From Eubacteriales bacterium (GTDB lineage: Bacteria > Bacillota > Clostridia > Lachnospirales > Lachnospiraceae): a stretch of DNA of 64,000 nucleotides. The stretch is taken from positions 1 to 64,000 of the forward strand of contig JAUNHC010000018.1 in NCBI GenBank assembly GCA_030524175.1, read 5' to 3'. Positions 1-8,629 of this stretch are shown piece after piece. The translations under genes were made by a program, and so were the position numbers. Numbering within the stretch: the stretch's first letter is position 1; each line of letters starts with the position of its first letter. Under the pieces are notes generated by a model. The model was not told the origin of the DNA. It was given only the letters and a program-made list of their open reading frames with translations, and searched no databases.

Positions 1-180
1 GTCGAGACGAAAAAGGTGGAACCTGCCAAAGTCGAGACAAAAAAGACAGAACCGACTATGGTGGAAACAAAAAAAGTAGAACCTGTTAAAGTTGCCACAA
101 ATAAAACTGAACCCGTCAAGGTGGAAACTTCGAAGACAGAGCCTGTAATGGTGGAAACCTCCAAAGTAGAACCCATCCGC
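1..180 (+). repeat. Six tandem 30-bp units encoding a decapeptide repeat
   Basis: Six in-frame 30-bp units run from base 1 to 180 and encode degenerate decapeptides of the form VETKKxEPxK (variants VATNKTEPVK, VETSKTEPVM, VETSKVEPIR). The array continues off the left edge, so its total length is unknown. The composition (Lys, Glu, Pro, Val, Thr) predicts an extended, charged PEVK-like linker N-terminal to the GH13 enzyme. Confidence 0.9.
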
Positions 181-2046
181 ATTTCAGCGGATGAGGAGGA
201 CGAAAGTATTTACAAACAGCGGTTTACACACCATTACGATGAGCTGAAATGGCTTTATTGTGAGTTGTACCAGGACAATCCCTATGTTCTGATGCACTTT
301 GATGACCTGACAGACACGATCAAAAAATTCTATGACAGCAGAAACGCTGCACTTAAAGCTTCTGACAGAAAGCGTGAAGCTGATCCTCAGTGGTATAAGC
401 GCAATGATCTTCTTGGCATGATGATGTATGTGAATGCATTTGCCAAAACACTGAAAGGGTTGGAGGAAAAGCTTGATTACATCCAGGAATGTAATGTGAA
501 CTATCTTCATCTGATGCCTCTTCTCTCCTCACCAAAGGGCAGAAGTGACGGTGGCTATGCTGTGGCTGATTTCCGGAAAGTTCAGGAAGAGCTGGGTACC
601 ATGGATGATTTCTCCCATCTCACAGAAAAATGCCATGAGCGGGGAATCAATATATGTCTGGACTTTGTGATGAACCATACATCAGAGGATCATGAGTGGG
701 CAAGACGGGCACGGGCAGGAGAAAAAGAATTCCAGGACCGCTACTTCTTCTTTGACAGCTATGATATCCCTGCCTTATATGAGAAAACCTGTCCTCAGGT
801 CTTCCCCACCACAGCACCCGGAAACTTCACCTGGCTGGACGATATAAAGAAACACGTTATGACCACTTTTTACCCCTATCAGTGGGATTTGAATTACCGC
901 AATCCCATTGTCCTCAATGAGATGATCTACAACCTTCTCTATCTGGCGAATCAGGGTGTGGACATTGTCCGCCTGGATGCAGTACCTTATATCTGGAAGC
1001 AGCTTGGCACAAACTGCCGTAACCTTCCTCAGGTACACTCCATGGTCCGTATGATGCGTATGATCTGTGAGATTGTATGCCCCGGAGTGTTACTGTTAGG
1101 GGAAGTGGTAATGGCACCTGAGAAGGTAGTTCCTTATTTCGGCACGGTTGAGAAGCCGGAATGCCACATTTTATATAACGTGACAACAATGGCCAGCACC
1201 TGGCACACTGTGGCTGCAAGAGATGTGTCTCTCCTCCGCCGCCAGCTGGATACGGTTGCCTCCCTCCCCAGAGATTATGTGTTCCAGAATTATCTGCGCT
1301 GTCATGATGACATCGGCTGGGGCCTGGACTATGATTACCTGAAAAACTTCGCCATACAGGAGGTTCCACACAAGAAGTTCCTCAATGACTACCTGACCGG
1401 AAAATATCCTGATTCCTTTGCCAGGGGAGAATTGTACAATGATGATCCCAGGCTTGGTGATGCAAGGCTGTGCGGTACTACTGCTTCTCTGTGCGGCATT
1501 GAGCGTTTCGGTTTTGAGGGCGATCAGGAAGGTGTTGACCGGGGTATCCGCTACGATATCACCCTCCACGCGTTTATGCTCTCCCAGTCAGGCATCCCTG
1601 TTATCTACAGCGGTGACGAAATAGGACAGCTCAATGATTATTCCTATAAAAACGACCCGGAAAAAGCCTCCGATTCCAGATACCTTCACAGAGGCGATTT
1701 CAGTTGGGAGCTGGCAGAAAACCGCAAACTGTCCAATACTGTCCAGGGAAAACTTTTCCCTGTATTAGACAGGCTTGAGCACATCCGTGCCTCCCACAGT
1801 GTCTTTGATTCCAACGTAGAGCTTCGGACTATTGATACCTGGGATTCCTCAATTTTAGCCCTTGTAAGGGAAAATGATGAAGAAAAATTCATCGGTCTTT
1901 ACAACTTCTCTGAAAATGACAGAGTGGCATGGATCAATGAGGAGGACGGAATGTACATGGATTTGATCACCGGCCATGAAATGGAGGCAAAAGGCGTTAT
2001 GATGCCGGCCTTCGGATGCTTCTGGCTCTGCCGTAAGAAAAAATAA
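1..2046 (+). CDS. Amylosucrase-like GH13 glucosyltransferase/glycosidase (5' end missing)
   Basis: The frame is open from base 1, so the start lies left of the window. After the N-terminal repeats (see the 1-180 entry) comes the helical domain typical of amylosucrases, then a GH13 barrel. Counting from the first in-window start-like codon (GTG at 16), I see region I DFVMNH (D216, H221), the nucleophile motif RLDAV (D321), the acid/base motif GEVV (E363) and region IV HDD (430-432). GGYAVADFRKV near 179-189 is also typical of the amylosucrase/sucrose-hydrolase subfamily. Known family chemistry is cleavage of sucrose with glucosyl transfer to an alpha-glucan or water, via a double-displacement mechanism. 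Whether this enzyme makes glucan or simply hydrolyses is not decidable here. No signal peptide can be assessed because the N-terminus is missing. A rho-independent terminator follows directly. Confidence 0.85.
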   Translation, partial: VETKKVEPAKVETKKTEPTMVETKKVEPVKVATNKTEPVKVETSKTEPVMVETSKVEPIRISADEEDESIYKQRFTHHYDELKWLYCELYQDNPYVLMHFDDLTDTIKKFYDSRNAALKASDRKREADPQWYKRNDLLGMMMYVNAFAKTLKGLEEKLDYIQECNVNYLHLMPLLSSPKGRSDGGYAVADFRKVQEELGTMDDFSHLTEKCHERGINICLDFVMNHTSEDHEWARRARAGEKEFQDRYFFFDSYDIPALYEKTCPQVFPTTAPGNFTWLDDIKKHVMTTFYPYQWDLNYRNPIVLNEMIYNLLYLANQGVDIVRLDAVPYIWKQLGTNCRNLPQVHSMVRMMRMICEIVCPGVLLLGEVVMAPEKVVPYFGTVEKPECHILYNVTTMASTWHTVAARDVSLLRRQLDTVASLPRDYVFQNYLRCHDDIGWGLDYDYLKNFAIQEVPHKKFLNDYLTGKYPDSFARGELYNDDPRLGDARLCGTTASLCGIERFGFEGDQEGVDRGIRYDITLHAFMLSQSGIPVIYSGDEIGQLNDYSYKNDPEKASDSRYLHRGDFSWELAENRKLSNTVQGKLFPVLDRLEHIRASHSVFDSNVELRTIDTWDSSILALVRENDEEKFIGLYNFSENDRVAWINEEDGMYMDLITGHEMEAKGVMMPAFGCFWLCRKKK

Positions 2047-2090
2047 CAGCTTATGCTTCAAACAATATAAAATACTTTTTCTTTATCCCA

Positions 2091-2122
2091 AAAACAGCGC
2101 TTTTAAACAGCGCTGTTTTTTA
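2091..2122 (+). terminator. Rho-independent terminator after the GH13 gene
   Basis: A perfect 10-bp stem (2091-2100 with 2110-2119, core AACAGCGC/GCGCTGTT) has a 9-nt loop and a run of T from 2115. It lies 45 bp after the GH13 stop codon. Confidence 0.85.
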
Positions 2123-2274
2123 TTCCCCTCCCATTCCATCCTCAAAAATATATACAGAATAAATCGGAGTTTTTTAGTTAAATACTGAAAAGAAAATATT
2201 GATTAGTAATTCTCAGAATTCTATGTTAAAATAGATTTAATAATAAATCAGAAAGATCAGGAAGGCATACCGAT

Positions 2275-4392
2275 ATGGATAAAATATGGGAGTTTTTTGA
2301 GAACCTGCAAGAGCTTGTTTATGTCATTGATATTGAGACTCAAACTTTTGTGTATATGAACCATTATACAAAGAAGAAGATATCCCTCCCGCAAGATCAG
2401 GATTATCACGGCAAAAAATGTTATGAAGTGCTTCTGGGTTTATCTTCTCCTTGTCCGTTTTGCTCTGACTATCAGCTTATTCCCGGTATTTTCCATGAAA
2501 GCAGATACACTACTCCTCTTACCCAGAAAACCTACGCGATAAAAGCCACTGCAATAGAGTATGACGGTAAAATATACCGCATGGAAATAGCTGTTGACGT
2601 CACTAAAGTTATCTCTTCTGAAGCGGAAAGCAGTACGGTCATCCTGAACCCATTGTTTGCCAACAATGCACATAAGGATTATGTATCTCCCCATGACAGC
2701 ATCTATGAAACATTGTTTCAAAAATTTGTCAGAGAAAATTATTTTGATGCTGAAGCCTTTTTTCAGTCTGTGGCTATCCCGGACGCTCCATACTATTTAT
2801 ATTTTGGAGACCTCCAGACCAAACTTTATTATATCTCAGATAACATGCGGGATGACTTTAAATTTTCTTCCAATGTAGTTTATGATCTTATTGAGAAGTG
2901 GGGAGAGCTTATCAGTGACCCCCAGGACAAGCTTCTGTATCATCAGGATCTGGAACAGATCATGGAACAGAAAAAGGGAATCCACAGTCTTCGCTACCGT
3001 GTTACAGACAAGAACGGCCGCTCAACCTGGGTCCACTGCCGCGGTATTGTAAAATGGTCCATTGACAAGAATGTTCCTCTATTCTTTTCCGGCTGCGTGT
3101 CCCGCCTTGAAAGCAATTTTTCACTGGACCCGGTCACTGGCTTACTGAGGGTACAGGCAGCATTAAATGAACTGGCTTCTCTCAGTGCCAGAAACTCTTC
3201 AGCCTGTATCATCAGCTTCAGTCTCAATCATTTTACATATATTAATGAGTCCAGAGGACGGATTGAAGGTGACAATCTTCTGCAGAACATTGCAAATGCA
3301 CTGCTTGAAGAGTTGGATGACAAATATATTTTTTACCGTTTGGACGGCATCCGTTTTATGGCTATATCAAGGCACAGCACTTGTATGGGCAGCAATAATG
3401 CTGTCAGACGGATCCGGAGCATTATTGAAAAGTGCTACACAGAGGAGAATCTGGCCCCCAAACAATCCGCCTCCTTCGGCGTCCTTCATTTTCCGGAAAA
3501 CGCCAGGCTTCCCCAGGAGGTTCTGGAAAATGCCACAATGCTCATCAATATTGCCAAGATGAATCCGGAGTTGGAATTCTGCGAATTTTCCCAGGATTTA
3601 ATCTCCAAACAAAAGGATAAGTCAAAAATGACCCTTCACTTAAGTGACAGTGTTGCCAACAACTGTGAAGGATTCCGTATAGTGGTACAGCCTATTGTGT
3701 GCAAGGATACAGGCCGCATCATAGGCGGGGAGACTCTGCTTCGCTGGAAGTACCAGGGACAGGATGTTTCACCTATAGTATTTATCCCGCTGCTGGAGCA
3801 GACCCACATGATCCTCCAGGTAGGCAAATGGGTTTTTGAACAAGTGGTACATGTGTGTCAAAGACTTATGGCCTTCCAACAGGAGTTTCTTTTATCATTT
3901 AATGTGAGTTATCTTCAGATTTTGGATGAGACCTTTCTTCCTTTTATGAAGAATACCTTGGAAGCAAGCGGTGTACCCGGAAGCCGGCTTATGCTGGAGC
4001 TCACCGAGACGCACTTTGACGATATGCCCAGCAGTCTCCATGATTTCGTGATCGAATGCCAGAAAATGGGGATTAAATTTGCCCTGGACGATTTCGGCAA
4101 CGGCTTTTCTTCCCTTCAGCTGCTTTTTAAATATCCTGTAAATGTGATCAAGCTTGACCGTACCCTGATGAGTGAAATCACTCATTCTACAGAGAATCTT
4201 GATTTCATTATGAGTATCGTTTACGCATGTCACCGCTCGGGGAAGCAAGTATGTGTGGAAGGTGTGGAGACAAACGCAGAGCTTTCCATTGTGCGTCAGA
4301 CAGACTGTGATATGATTCAGGGCTTTTATTTCTACAGGCCCCTTGAATTAGATGATCTATTCAGCAAATTTGCACCGGATGAGCAGATTTAG
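2275..4392 (+). CDS. PAS-GGDEF(degenerate)-EAL cyclic-di-GMP signalling protein
   Basis: This 705-residue cytoplasmic protein has no membrane segment. An N-terminal PAS-like sensor (about 1-110) carries a CPFC motif (60-63). A second PAS-like region follows (about 190-280). The GGDEF domain (about 285-430) has LDGIR (356-360) where the active-site motif should be, so cyclase activity is unlikely. The EAL domain (about 465-690) keeps the catalytic set as far as I can see: ETL for EAL (486-488), ELTE (575-578), DDFGNG (605-610), KLD (626-628), EGVE (662-665) and QGF (682-684). I infer a c-di-GMP phosphodiesterase with a regulatory, possibly GTP-binding, GGDEF domain. ATG 2275 has AGGAAGG upstream. 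The gene is monocistronic and convergent with the P-type ATPase. Confidence 0.88.
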   Translation: MDKIWEFFENLQELVYVIDIETQTFVYMNHYTKKKISLPQDQDYHGKKCYEVLLGLSSPCPFCSDYQLIPGIFHESRYTTPLTQKTYAIKATAIEYDGKIYRMEIAVDVTKVISSEAESSTVILNPLFANNAHKDYVSPHDSIYETLFQKFVRENYFDAEAFFQSVAIPDAPYYLYFGDLQTKLYYISDNMRDDFKFSSNVVYDLIEKWGELISDPQDKLLYHQDLEQIMEQKKGIHSLRYRVTDKNGRSTWVHCRGIVKWSIDKNVPLFFSGCVSRLESNFSLDPVTGLLRVQAALNELASLSARNSSACIISFSLNHFTYINESRGRIEGDNLLQNIANALLEELDDKYIFYRLDGIRFMAISRHSTCMGSNNAVRRIRSIIEKCYTEENLAPKQSASFGVLHFPENARLPQEVLENATMLINIAKMNPELEFCEFSQDLISKQKDKSKMTLHLSDSVANNCEGFRIVVQPIVCKDTGRIIGGETLLRWKYQGQDVSPIVFIPLLEQTHMILQVGKWVFEQVVHVCQRLMAFQQEFLLSFNVSYLQILDETFLPFMKNTLEASGVPGSRLMLELTETHFDDMPSSLHDFVIECQKMGIKFALDDFGNGFSSLQLLFKYPVNVIKLDRTLMSEITHSTENLDFIMSIVYACHRSGKQVCVEGVETNAELSIVRQTDCDMIQGFYFYRPLELDDLFSKFAPDEQI

Positions 4393-4413
4393 CCATACCC
4401 GGAGCAAGCTGTC

Positions 4414-4467
4414 AAAAAGGGGCTGCCGTACCTGTGATGATCATTCGATCATACAGGTACAGCAGCC
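4414..4467 (-). terminator. Terminator of the Fe-S/P-type ATPase operon
   Basis: A long near-perfect inverted repeat (left arm 4421-4441, right arm 4448-4467, about 20 bp with two mismatches) has a short loop. On the minus strand it is followed by a T run (A run 4414-4418 on plus), as expected for termination of the minus-strand operon. It may also stop plus-strand reading from the EAL gene. Confidence 0.85.
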
Positions 4468-4479
4468 CTCTGTCTGCTC

Positions 4480-7044
4480 TTATTTTTGTAGTTTGTCCAA
4501 AAATGTGCCGAATCTGCCTTTCACCTCTTTGTCCAGAGATTTGACATACATCTTGCGGAGCCAGTCGGTAATGGCATCGATGACAATCGGCGAAAACGTC
4601 ATCAGAATGAACACAAGAATGATCATACCAAATTCCAGAGATCCAAGCGTCAGCAGCTTCTGAAGGATAACAGCTGCTGCAAAGAAAATGAACTGCATAC
4701 CGTAAATGATCACCTTGCGGTATCTGTTTAACGGCGCATATACAGTCTTCAATGCTGCCATGTAATTCCAGCCTGTAACAAGCACGCAAGCTGTGTTCAG
4801 CATCGCATTGGAATGATACACATCCTGACAGACAAGCATCACTGCAAACACACAGCCGGTGATGGTGACAGCTGCCGGGAATGCATTCATAAATACATGC
4901 CGCAGGAAGGTGTGGTCAATCTTATCATAGTTATTCTCCTGAGCCAGAAGAAAAGTAGGAATCCCCACAGCACAGGCACTGATCAGAGACATCTGGATTG
5001 GTTCAAAGGGGTACGCCTCCCCAAAGAAAATCGTAAGCAATGCCAGACATACGGAAAAGATTGTCTTGATCAAAAACATGGAAGCGGCTGTACGGATATT
5101 GTTTACCACCCTCCGCCCCTGATTCACTATATGGGGCATGGAAGCAAAGTTGGAATCAAGAAGAACTACATTGGCAATATTTTTTGCTGCATCGCTTCCC
5201 TCTGCCATTGCCACACTGCAGTCAGCTTCTTTAAGGGCAAGTACATCATTCACACCATCACCAGTCATGGCCACTGTATGACCCTGGGATTTCAGCGCCT
5301 GGACCATTGCCTTTTTCTGCTGGGGAGTCACTCGTCCGAATACACTGCACTCTGACACTGCTCTCTCCAGTTCCTCCTGGGTTGTAATGGTGGTGGCATC
5401 TATATAATGGTCTGCATTTTTAAGTCCGGCCTTTCTGGCTATGGATGATACAGTCACAGGATCATCACCGGAAATAACTTTTAAATCCACTCCCTGGCTG
5501 TCAAAGAATTTCAGTGTGTCAGGAGCTTCTTGGCGGATTACGTCTGTGAGAAGCAAAAGAGCTATGGGCATAAGCTCCTTGGGAAGCTCTGTGCCTTCAT
5601 TTGCCTCGGCGCTATGGGCCAGGACCAGGATTCGGAATCCCTGTTTCGCATATCCTGAGCATCTGTTCAGGAGACTCTCATTGCCCTCGGGAAAGAGAAA
5701 CTGGGCGGCACCCATAAGATATGTGCCCTGGTTCTGAAATGCCGCACCACTGTATTTACGGTCTGAAGAGAAGGGGATCACATGATCCAGCGTCATATCC
5801 GTACGTCTTGAAAAACGCTTATGAAGGGCTTCTGCAGTGGCATTCTGGTCTTTCAGCACTGCCATAAGATTTCCCATCACCCGGTCTACTTCTTCCTCTG
5901 AGACAGCCCTGGCATTGTCTACAGGCACCAGCACTTCCGTCCCGCTGCTGTCCTCTGTATCCCCACTGTTTTCCATCTCTGACGCCCGGTCAGATTCAAC
6001 TTCTGCAGGCACCTCACCGGAATCACATTCCCTCTCTGCGATCTTACGCGGGTCATTGCCGGACTCCGGAGAAATATCCTCCTCCTCATCACTGACAAAT
6101 GTCTCCACACGTTCCACGCACATTGTGCCTTCCGTGATGGTTCCGGTCTTGTCAAGACAAAGAGTGTCCACCCGGGCCAATGTCTCAATACAATACAATT
6201 CCTGCACCAAAGTATTCTTTCGGGCAAGAGTGAGGGAACCAAGTGTCAAAGCCACACTGGTGAGAAGAACAAGGCCTTCCGGAATCATACCAAGCACTGC
6301 AGCCACCATGCTGACCACGGAATCTTTCATATTATCGCCCACCAGATAAAACTGCTTATAAAACAGCAGGATACCCAGGGGGACAATAATGATACTGATA
6401 ACCTTCAGGATGGCATTCAGGGAATTTCTAAGCTCAGAATTATGACGTTTGAATTCCTTGGCTTCGCTGGTGATCTGAGATGCATAATTATCCTTGCCCA
6501 CATGGATAACCTGGCAGCAAGCTTCCCCTGCCGTCACAAAGCTTCCTGAAAACAGCTCATCTCCCTGGTTTTTCACCAGGTTGTCAGCCTCACCGGTCAA
6601 CAGTGATTCATTAACCTCCAGGATACCTTCGATCACTTTCGCATCTGCCGGAACCTGCTCGCCCGCTTTCAGATAGATCAGATCATCCAGCACAAGCTTT
6701 TCTGTGGATATGGTCCACTTCTTGCCTTCGCGAAGGACTATGGACTTGCTCTCCGTAAGGATAGCCAGCTTGTCCAGGGTCTTTTTTGCACGCACCTCCT
6801 GAAAAATCCCGATCACAGTATTAATAATAATAATCCCCATGAACATAGAGTTCTTGTAGGAACCTACCAGGAGCACTAAAACCAGCAACGCAATATTGAG
6901 AAAGTTAAAAAACGTCAGGGTATTCTCCAGGATGATCTGCTTGTAGGTCCTGGTATTGGGATTATCACTGACGTTTATTTTCCCTTCTTCAATTCTTTCT
7001 TTTACCTGTTCATTCGTAAGTCCTGTCATCTTTTCACCACACAT
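4480..7044 (-). CDS. P-type cation-translocating ATPase (HAD superfamily)
   Basis: This 854-residue membrane pump has the P-type domain order: actuator TGE (150-152), PEGL in M4 (255-258), phosphorylated D298 in DKTGT, a nucleotide-binding region (about 400-500) and the hinge TGDGVND (594-600), then about six C-terminal membrane segments. The PEGLV-type M4 motif and length fit the group holding the Ca/Mn exporters of streptococci and lactococci, so efflux of Ca2+ or Mn2+ is my best guess but not proven. An acidic low-complexity insert (about 318-385) follows the phosphorylation loop. The gene lies 28 bp after mnmA on the same strand and is probably the last gene of that operon. The start is uncertain: codon 1 or the ATG at codon 6. 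Confidence 0.85.
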   Translation of the reverse strand: MCGEKMTGLTNEQVKERIEEGKINVSDNPNTRTYKQIILENTLTFFNFLNIALLVLVLLVGSYKNSMFMGIIIINTVIGIFQEVRAKKTLDKLAILTESKSIVLREGKKWTISTEKLVLDDLIYLKAGEQVPADAKVIEGILEVNESLLTGEADNLVKNQGDELFSGSFVTAGEACCQVIHVGKDNYASQITSEAKEFKRHNSELRNSLNAILKVISIIIVPLGILLFYKQFYLVGDNMKDSVVSMVAAVLGMIPEGLVLLTSVALTLGSLTLARKNTLVQELYCIETLARVDTLCLDKTGTITEGTMCVERVETFVSDEEEDISPESGNDPRKIAERECDSGEVPAEVESDRASEMENSGDTEDSSGTEVLVPVDNARAVSEEEVDRVMGNLMAVLKDQNATAEALHKRFSRRTDMTLDHVIPFSSDRKYSGAAFQNQGTYLMGAAQFLFPEGNESLLNRCSGYAKQGFRILVLAHSAEANEGTELPKELMPIALLLLTDVIRQEAPDTLKFFDSQGVDLKVISGDDPVTVSSIARKAGLKNADHYIDATTITTQEELERAVSECSVFGRVTPQQKKAMVQALKSQGHTVAMTGDGVNDVLALKEADCSVAMAEGSDAAKNIANVVLLDSNFASMPHIVNQGRRVVNNIRTAASMFLIKTIFSVCLALLTIFFGEAYPFEPIQMSLISACAVGIPTFLLAQENNYDKIDHTFLRHVFMNAFPAAVTITGCVFAVMLVCQDVYHSNAMLNTACVLVTGWNYMAALKTVYAPLNRYRKVIIYGMQFIFFAAAVILQKLLTLGSLEFGMIILVFILMTFSPIVIDAITDWLRKMYVKSLDKEVKGRFGTFLDKLQK

Positions 7045-7072
7045 TTCGTTTATTCCATCCGCCGAATATCTT

Positions 7073-8155
7073 TTATTCCTTTACGGAACCGTCTATGATA
7101 CCGCCTCCTGCCACATAATCATTCTGATAGAAAACCACAGCCTGTCCAGGTGTGACCGCTCTCTGTGGTTCCCGGAATCTTACCAGCAGTTCATCCGGAC
7201 CGATCCTCTCAAGAACCCCCGGGGCTCCCTTATGATTATAGCGGATTTTGGCAAATACCTCCATACCATCTTCAAAATCAGGTACAGACATTGGATTCAA
7301 ATGGCTGCAGCGAAGGGCCGGAGCAAAGACATCTTCATTATCTCCGATAACCACCTCATTGGTATCCGGACGGATCTCCGTCACAAATACAGGATGGCCC
7401 ATTGCAAGGTTAAGGCCTTTTCTCTGGCCTACGGTATAATGGATAATACCCTGGTGCTGTCCCAGGACTTCCCCTGTCTTACTTACATAATTACCTTTAG
7501 GAAGGGAAATATCCGTATTTTCTTCAATAAACCTTGCATAATCTTTATCCGGTATAAAACAGATTTCCATGCTGTCCGGTTTCTTCGCCACCGGAAGTCC
7601 TATTGCAGCTGCAATCTCCCGTATCTCATCCTTTGTATAACTCCCAAGAGGCATCCTGGTCCTGGACAACTGTTCCTGGGTAAGTCCGTATAAGGCATAC
7701 GTCTGGTCTTTGGCGGCAGTCACGGAGCATTTAAGGGCGAACCTGCCGTTGGACAGCTGTTCCACCCGGGCATAATGCCCTGTTGCCATAAGAGAAGCAC
7801 CAAGCTTCTCTCCCTGCTCCATCATTGCCTTCCACTTAATATAACGATTACAAACCACACAAGGATTCGGAGTTCTGCCAAAAAGATATTCTTTTATGAA
7901 ATAATCGACGACGCTCTCCTGGAATTGAGGGCAAAAATCAACCACATGGTGAGGTATTCCGAGAAAATGTGCCACCTTTCCTGCATCCTCCACAATTTTG
8001 GAAGCACTGCTTCTCTCACCCTCAGGAAGGTTCTTTTCCCGAAAGTTAACCATAGTCACACCTATGACCTCATAACCCTGTTCTTTCAAGAGATACGCTG
8101 CCACGGAGGAATCCACTCCTCCTGACAGCCCTACGACTATTTTTTCTTTTTCCAT
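7073..8155 (-). CDS. mnmA: tRNA-specific 2-thiouridylase MnmA
   Basis: MnmA adenylates U34 of tRNA(Lys/Glu/Gln) and inserts sulfur to give 2-thiouridine. The 360-residue protein is full length for the family. The PP-loop SGGVDSS is at 11-17. The two catalytic cysteines are C102 (NPCVVCN) and C199 (MEICF), the same spacing as in the E. coli enzyme. GHYAR near 126-130 is also conserved. Its ATG overlaps the iscU stop by one base (TAATG), so translation is coupled. Placement behind nifS and iscU suggests that the desulfurase directly supplies the persulfide. Confidence 0.96.
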   Translation of the reverse strand: MEKEKIVVGLSGGVDSSVAAYLLKEQGYEVIGVTMVNFREKNLPEGERSSASKIVEDAGKVAHFLGIPHHVVDFCPQFQESVVDYFIKEYLFGRTPNPCVVCNRYIKWKAMMEQGEKLGASLMATGHYARVEQLSNGRFALKCSVTAAKDQTYALYGLTQEQLSRTRMPLGSYTKDEIREIAAAIGLPVAKKPDSMEICFIPDKDYARFIEENTDISLPKGNYVSKTGEVLGQHQGIIHYTVGQRKGLNLAMGHPVFVTEIRPDTNEVVIGDNEDVFAPALRCSHLNPMSVPDFEDGMEVFAKIRYNHKGAPGVLERIGPDELLVRFREPQRAVTPGQAVVFYQNDYVAGGGIIDGSVKE

Positions 8156-8601
8156 TAATATGCTTCCTCGTCCTCTTCTTCTCCTTCATGGATATCGGAC
8201 TTAGGTTTGTCAAGACCTTCAATGGTGATGTCATGCTTCTGTGCGTAATCCCACAGAGCTGCATGAATGGCTTCTTCTGCCAGCAGAGAACAGTGTACCT
8301 TCACAGGCGGAAGACCGTCCAGTGCCTCCATAACTGCCTTGTTTGTCACCTTCATGGCCTCCTCAACAGTTCTTCCCTTTACCAGCTCTGTAGCCATGCT
8401 GCTGGTGGCAACTGCGGCTCCGCACCCAAAAGTTTTGAACTTACAGTCTTTGATAATATGTGTTTCATCATCAATATCCAAAAAGATCCTCATGATGTCT
8501 CCGCACTTGGCATTTCCCACTGTGCCCACACCGCTTGCGTCCTCTATCTCTCCCACATTACGCGGGTTCTGAAAATGGTCCATTACTTTCTCACTATACA
8601 T
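8155..8601 (-). CDS. iscU: Fe-S cluster scaffold protein, IscU/NifU N-terminal type
   Basis: The 148-residue scaffold assembles [2Fe-2S]/[4Fe-4S] clusters from sulfur provided by the upstream cysteine desulfurase. The three cluster cysteines are visible: C33 (AKCGD, with the conserved Asp), C60 (FGCGAA) and C104 (VHCSLLA). The C-terminus carries a short acidic tail (GEEEDEEAY). It lies 28 bp after nifS in the same operon and ends within the mnmA start codon. It lacks the C-terminal Nfu and central ferredoxin-like domains of full NifU. Confidence 0.95.
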   Translation of the reverse strand: MYSEKVMDHFQNPRNVGEIEDASGVGTVGNAKCGDIMRIFLDIDDETHIIKDCKFKTFGCGAAVATSSMATELVKGRTVEEAMKVTNKAVMEALDGLPPVKVHCSLLAEEAIHAALWDYAQKHDITIEGLDKPKSDIHEGEEEDEEAY

Positions 8602-8629
8602 GTTTTTTTCCTCCTGACAAGTGTTTTTC

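Noticed and set aside
6956-7693. A 245-codon plus-strand frame across the ATPase start and mnmA
   Set aside because: Antisense shadow of MnmA and the P-type ATPase; composition is not protein-like.
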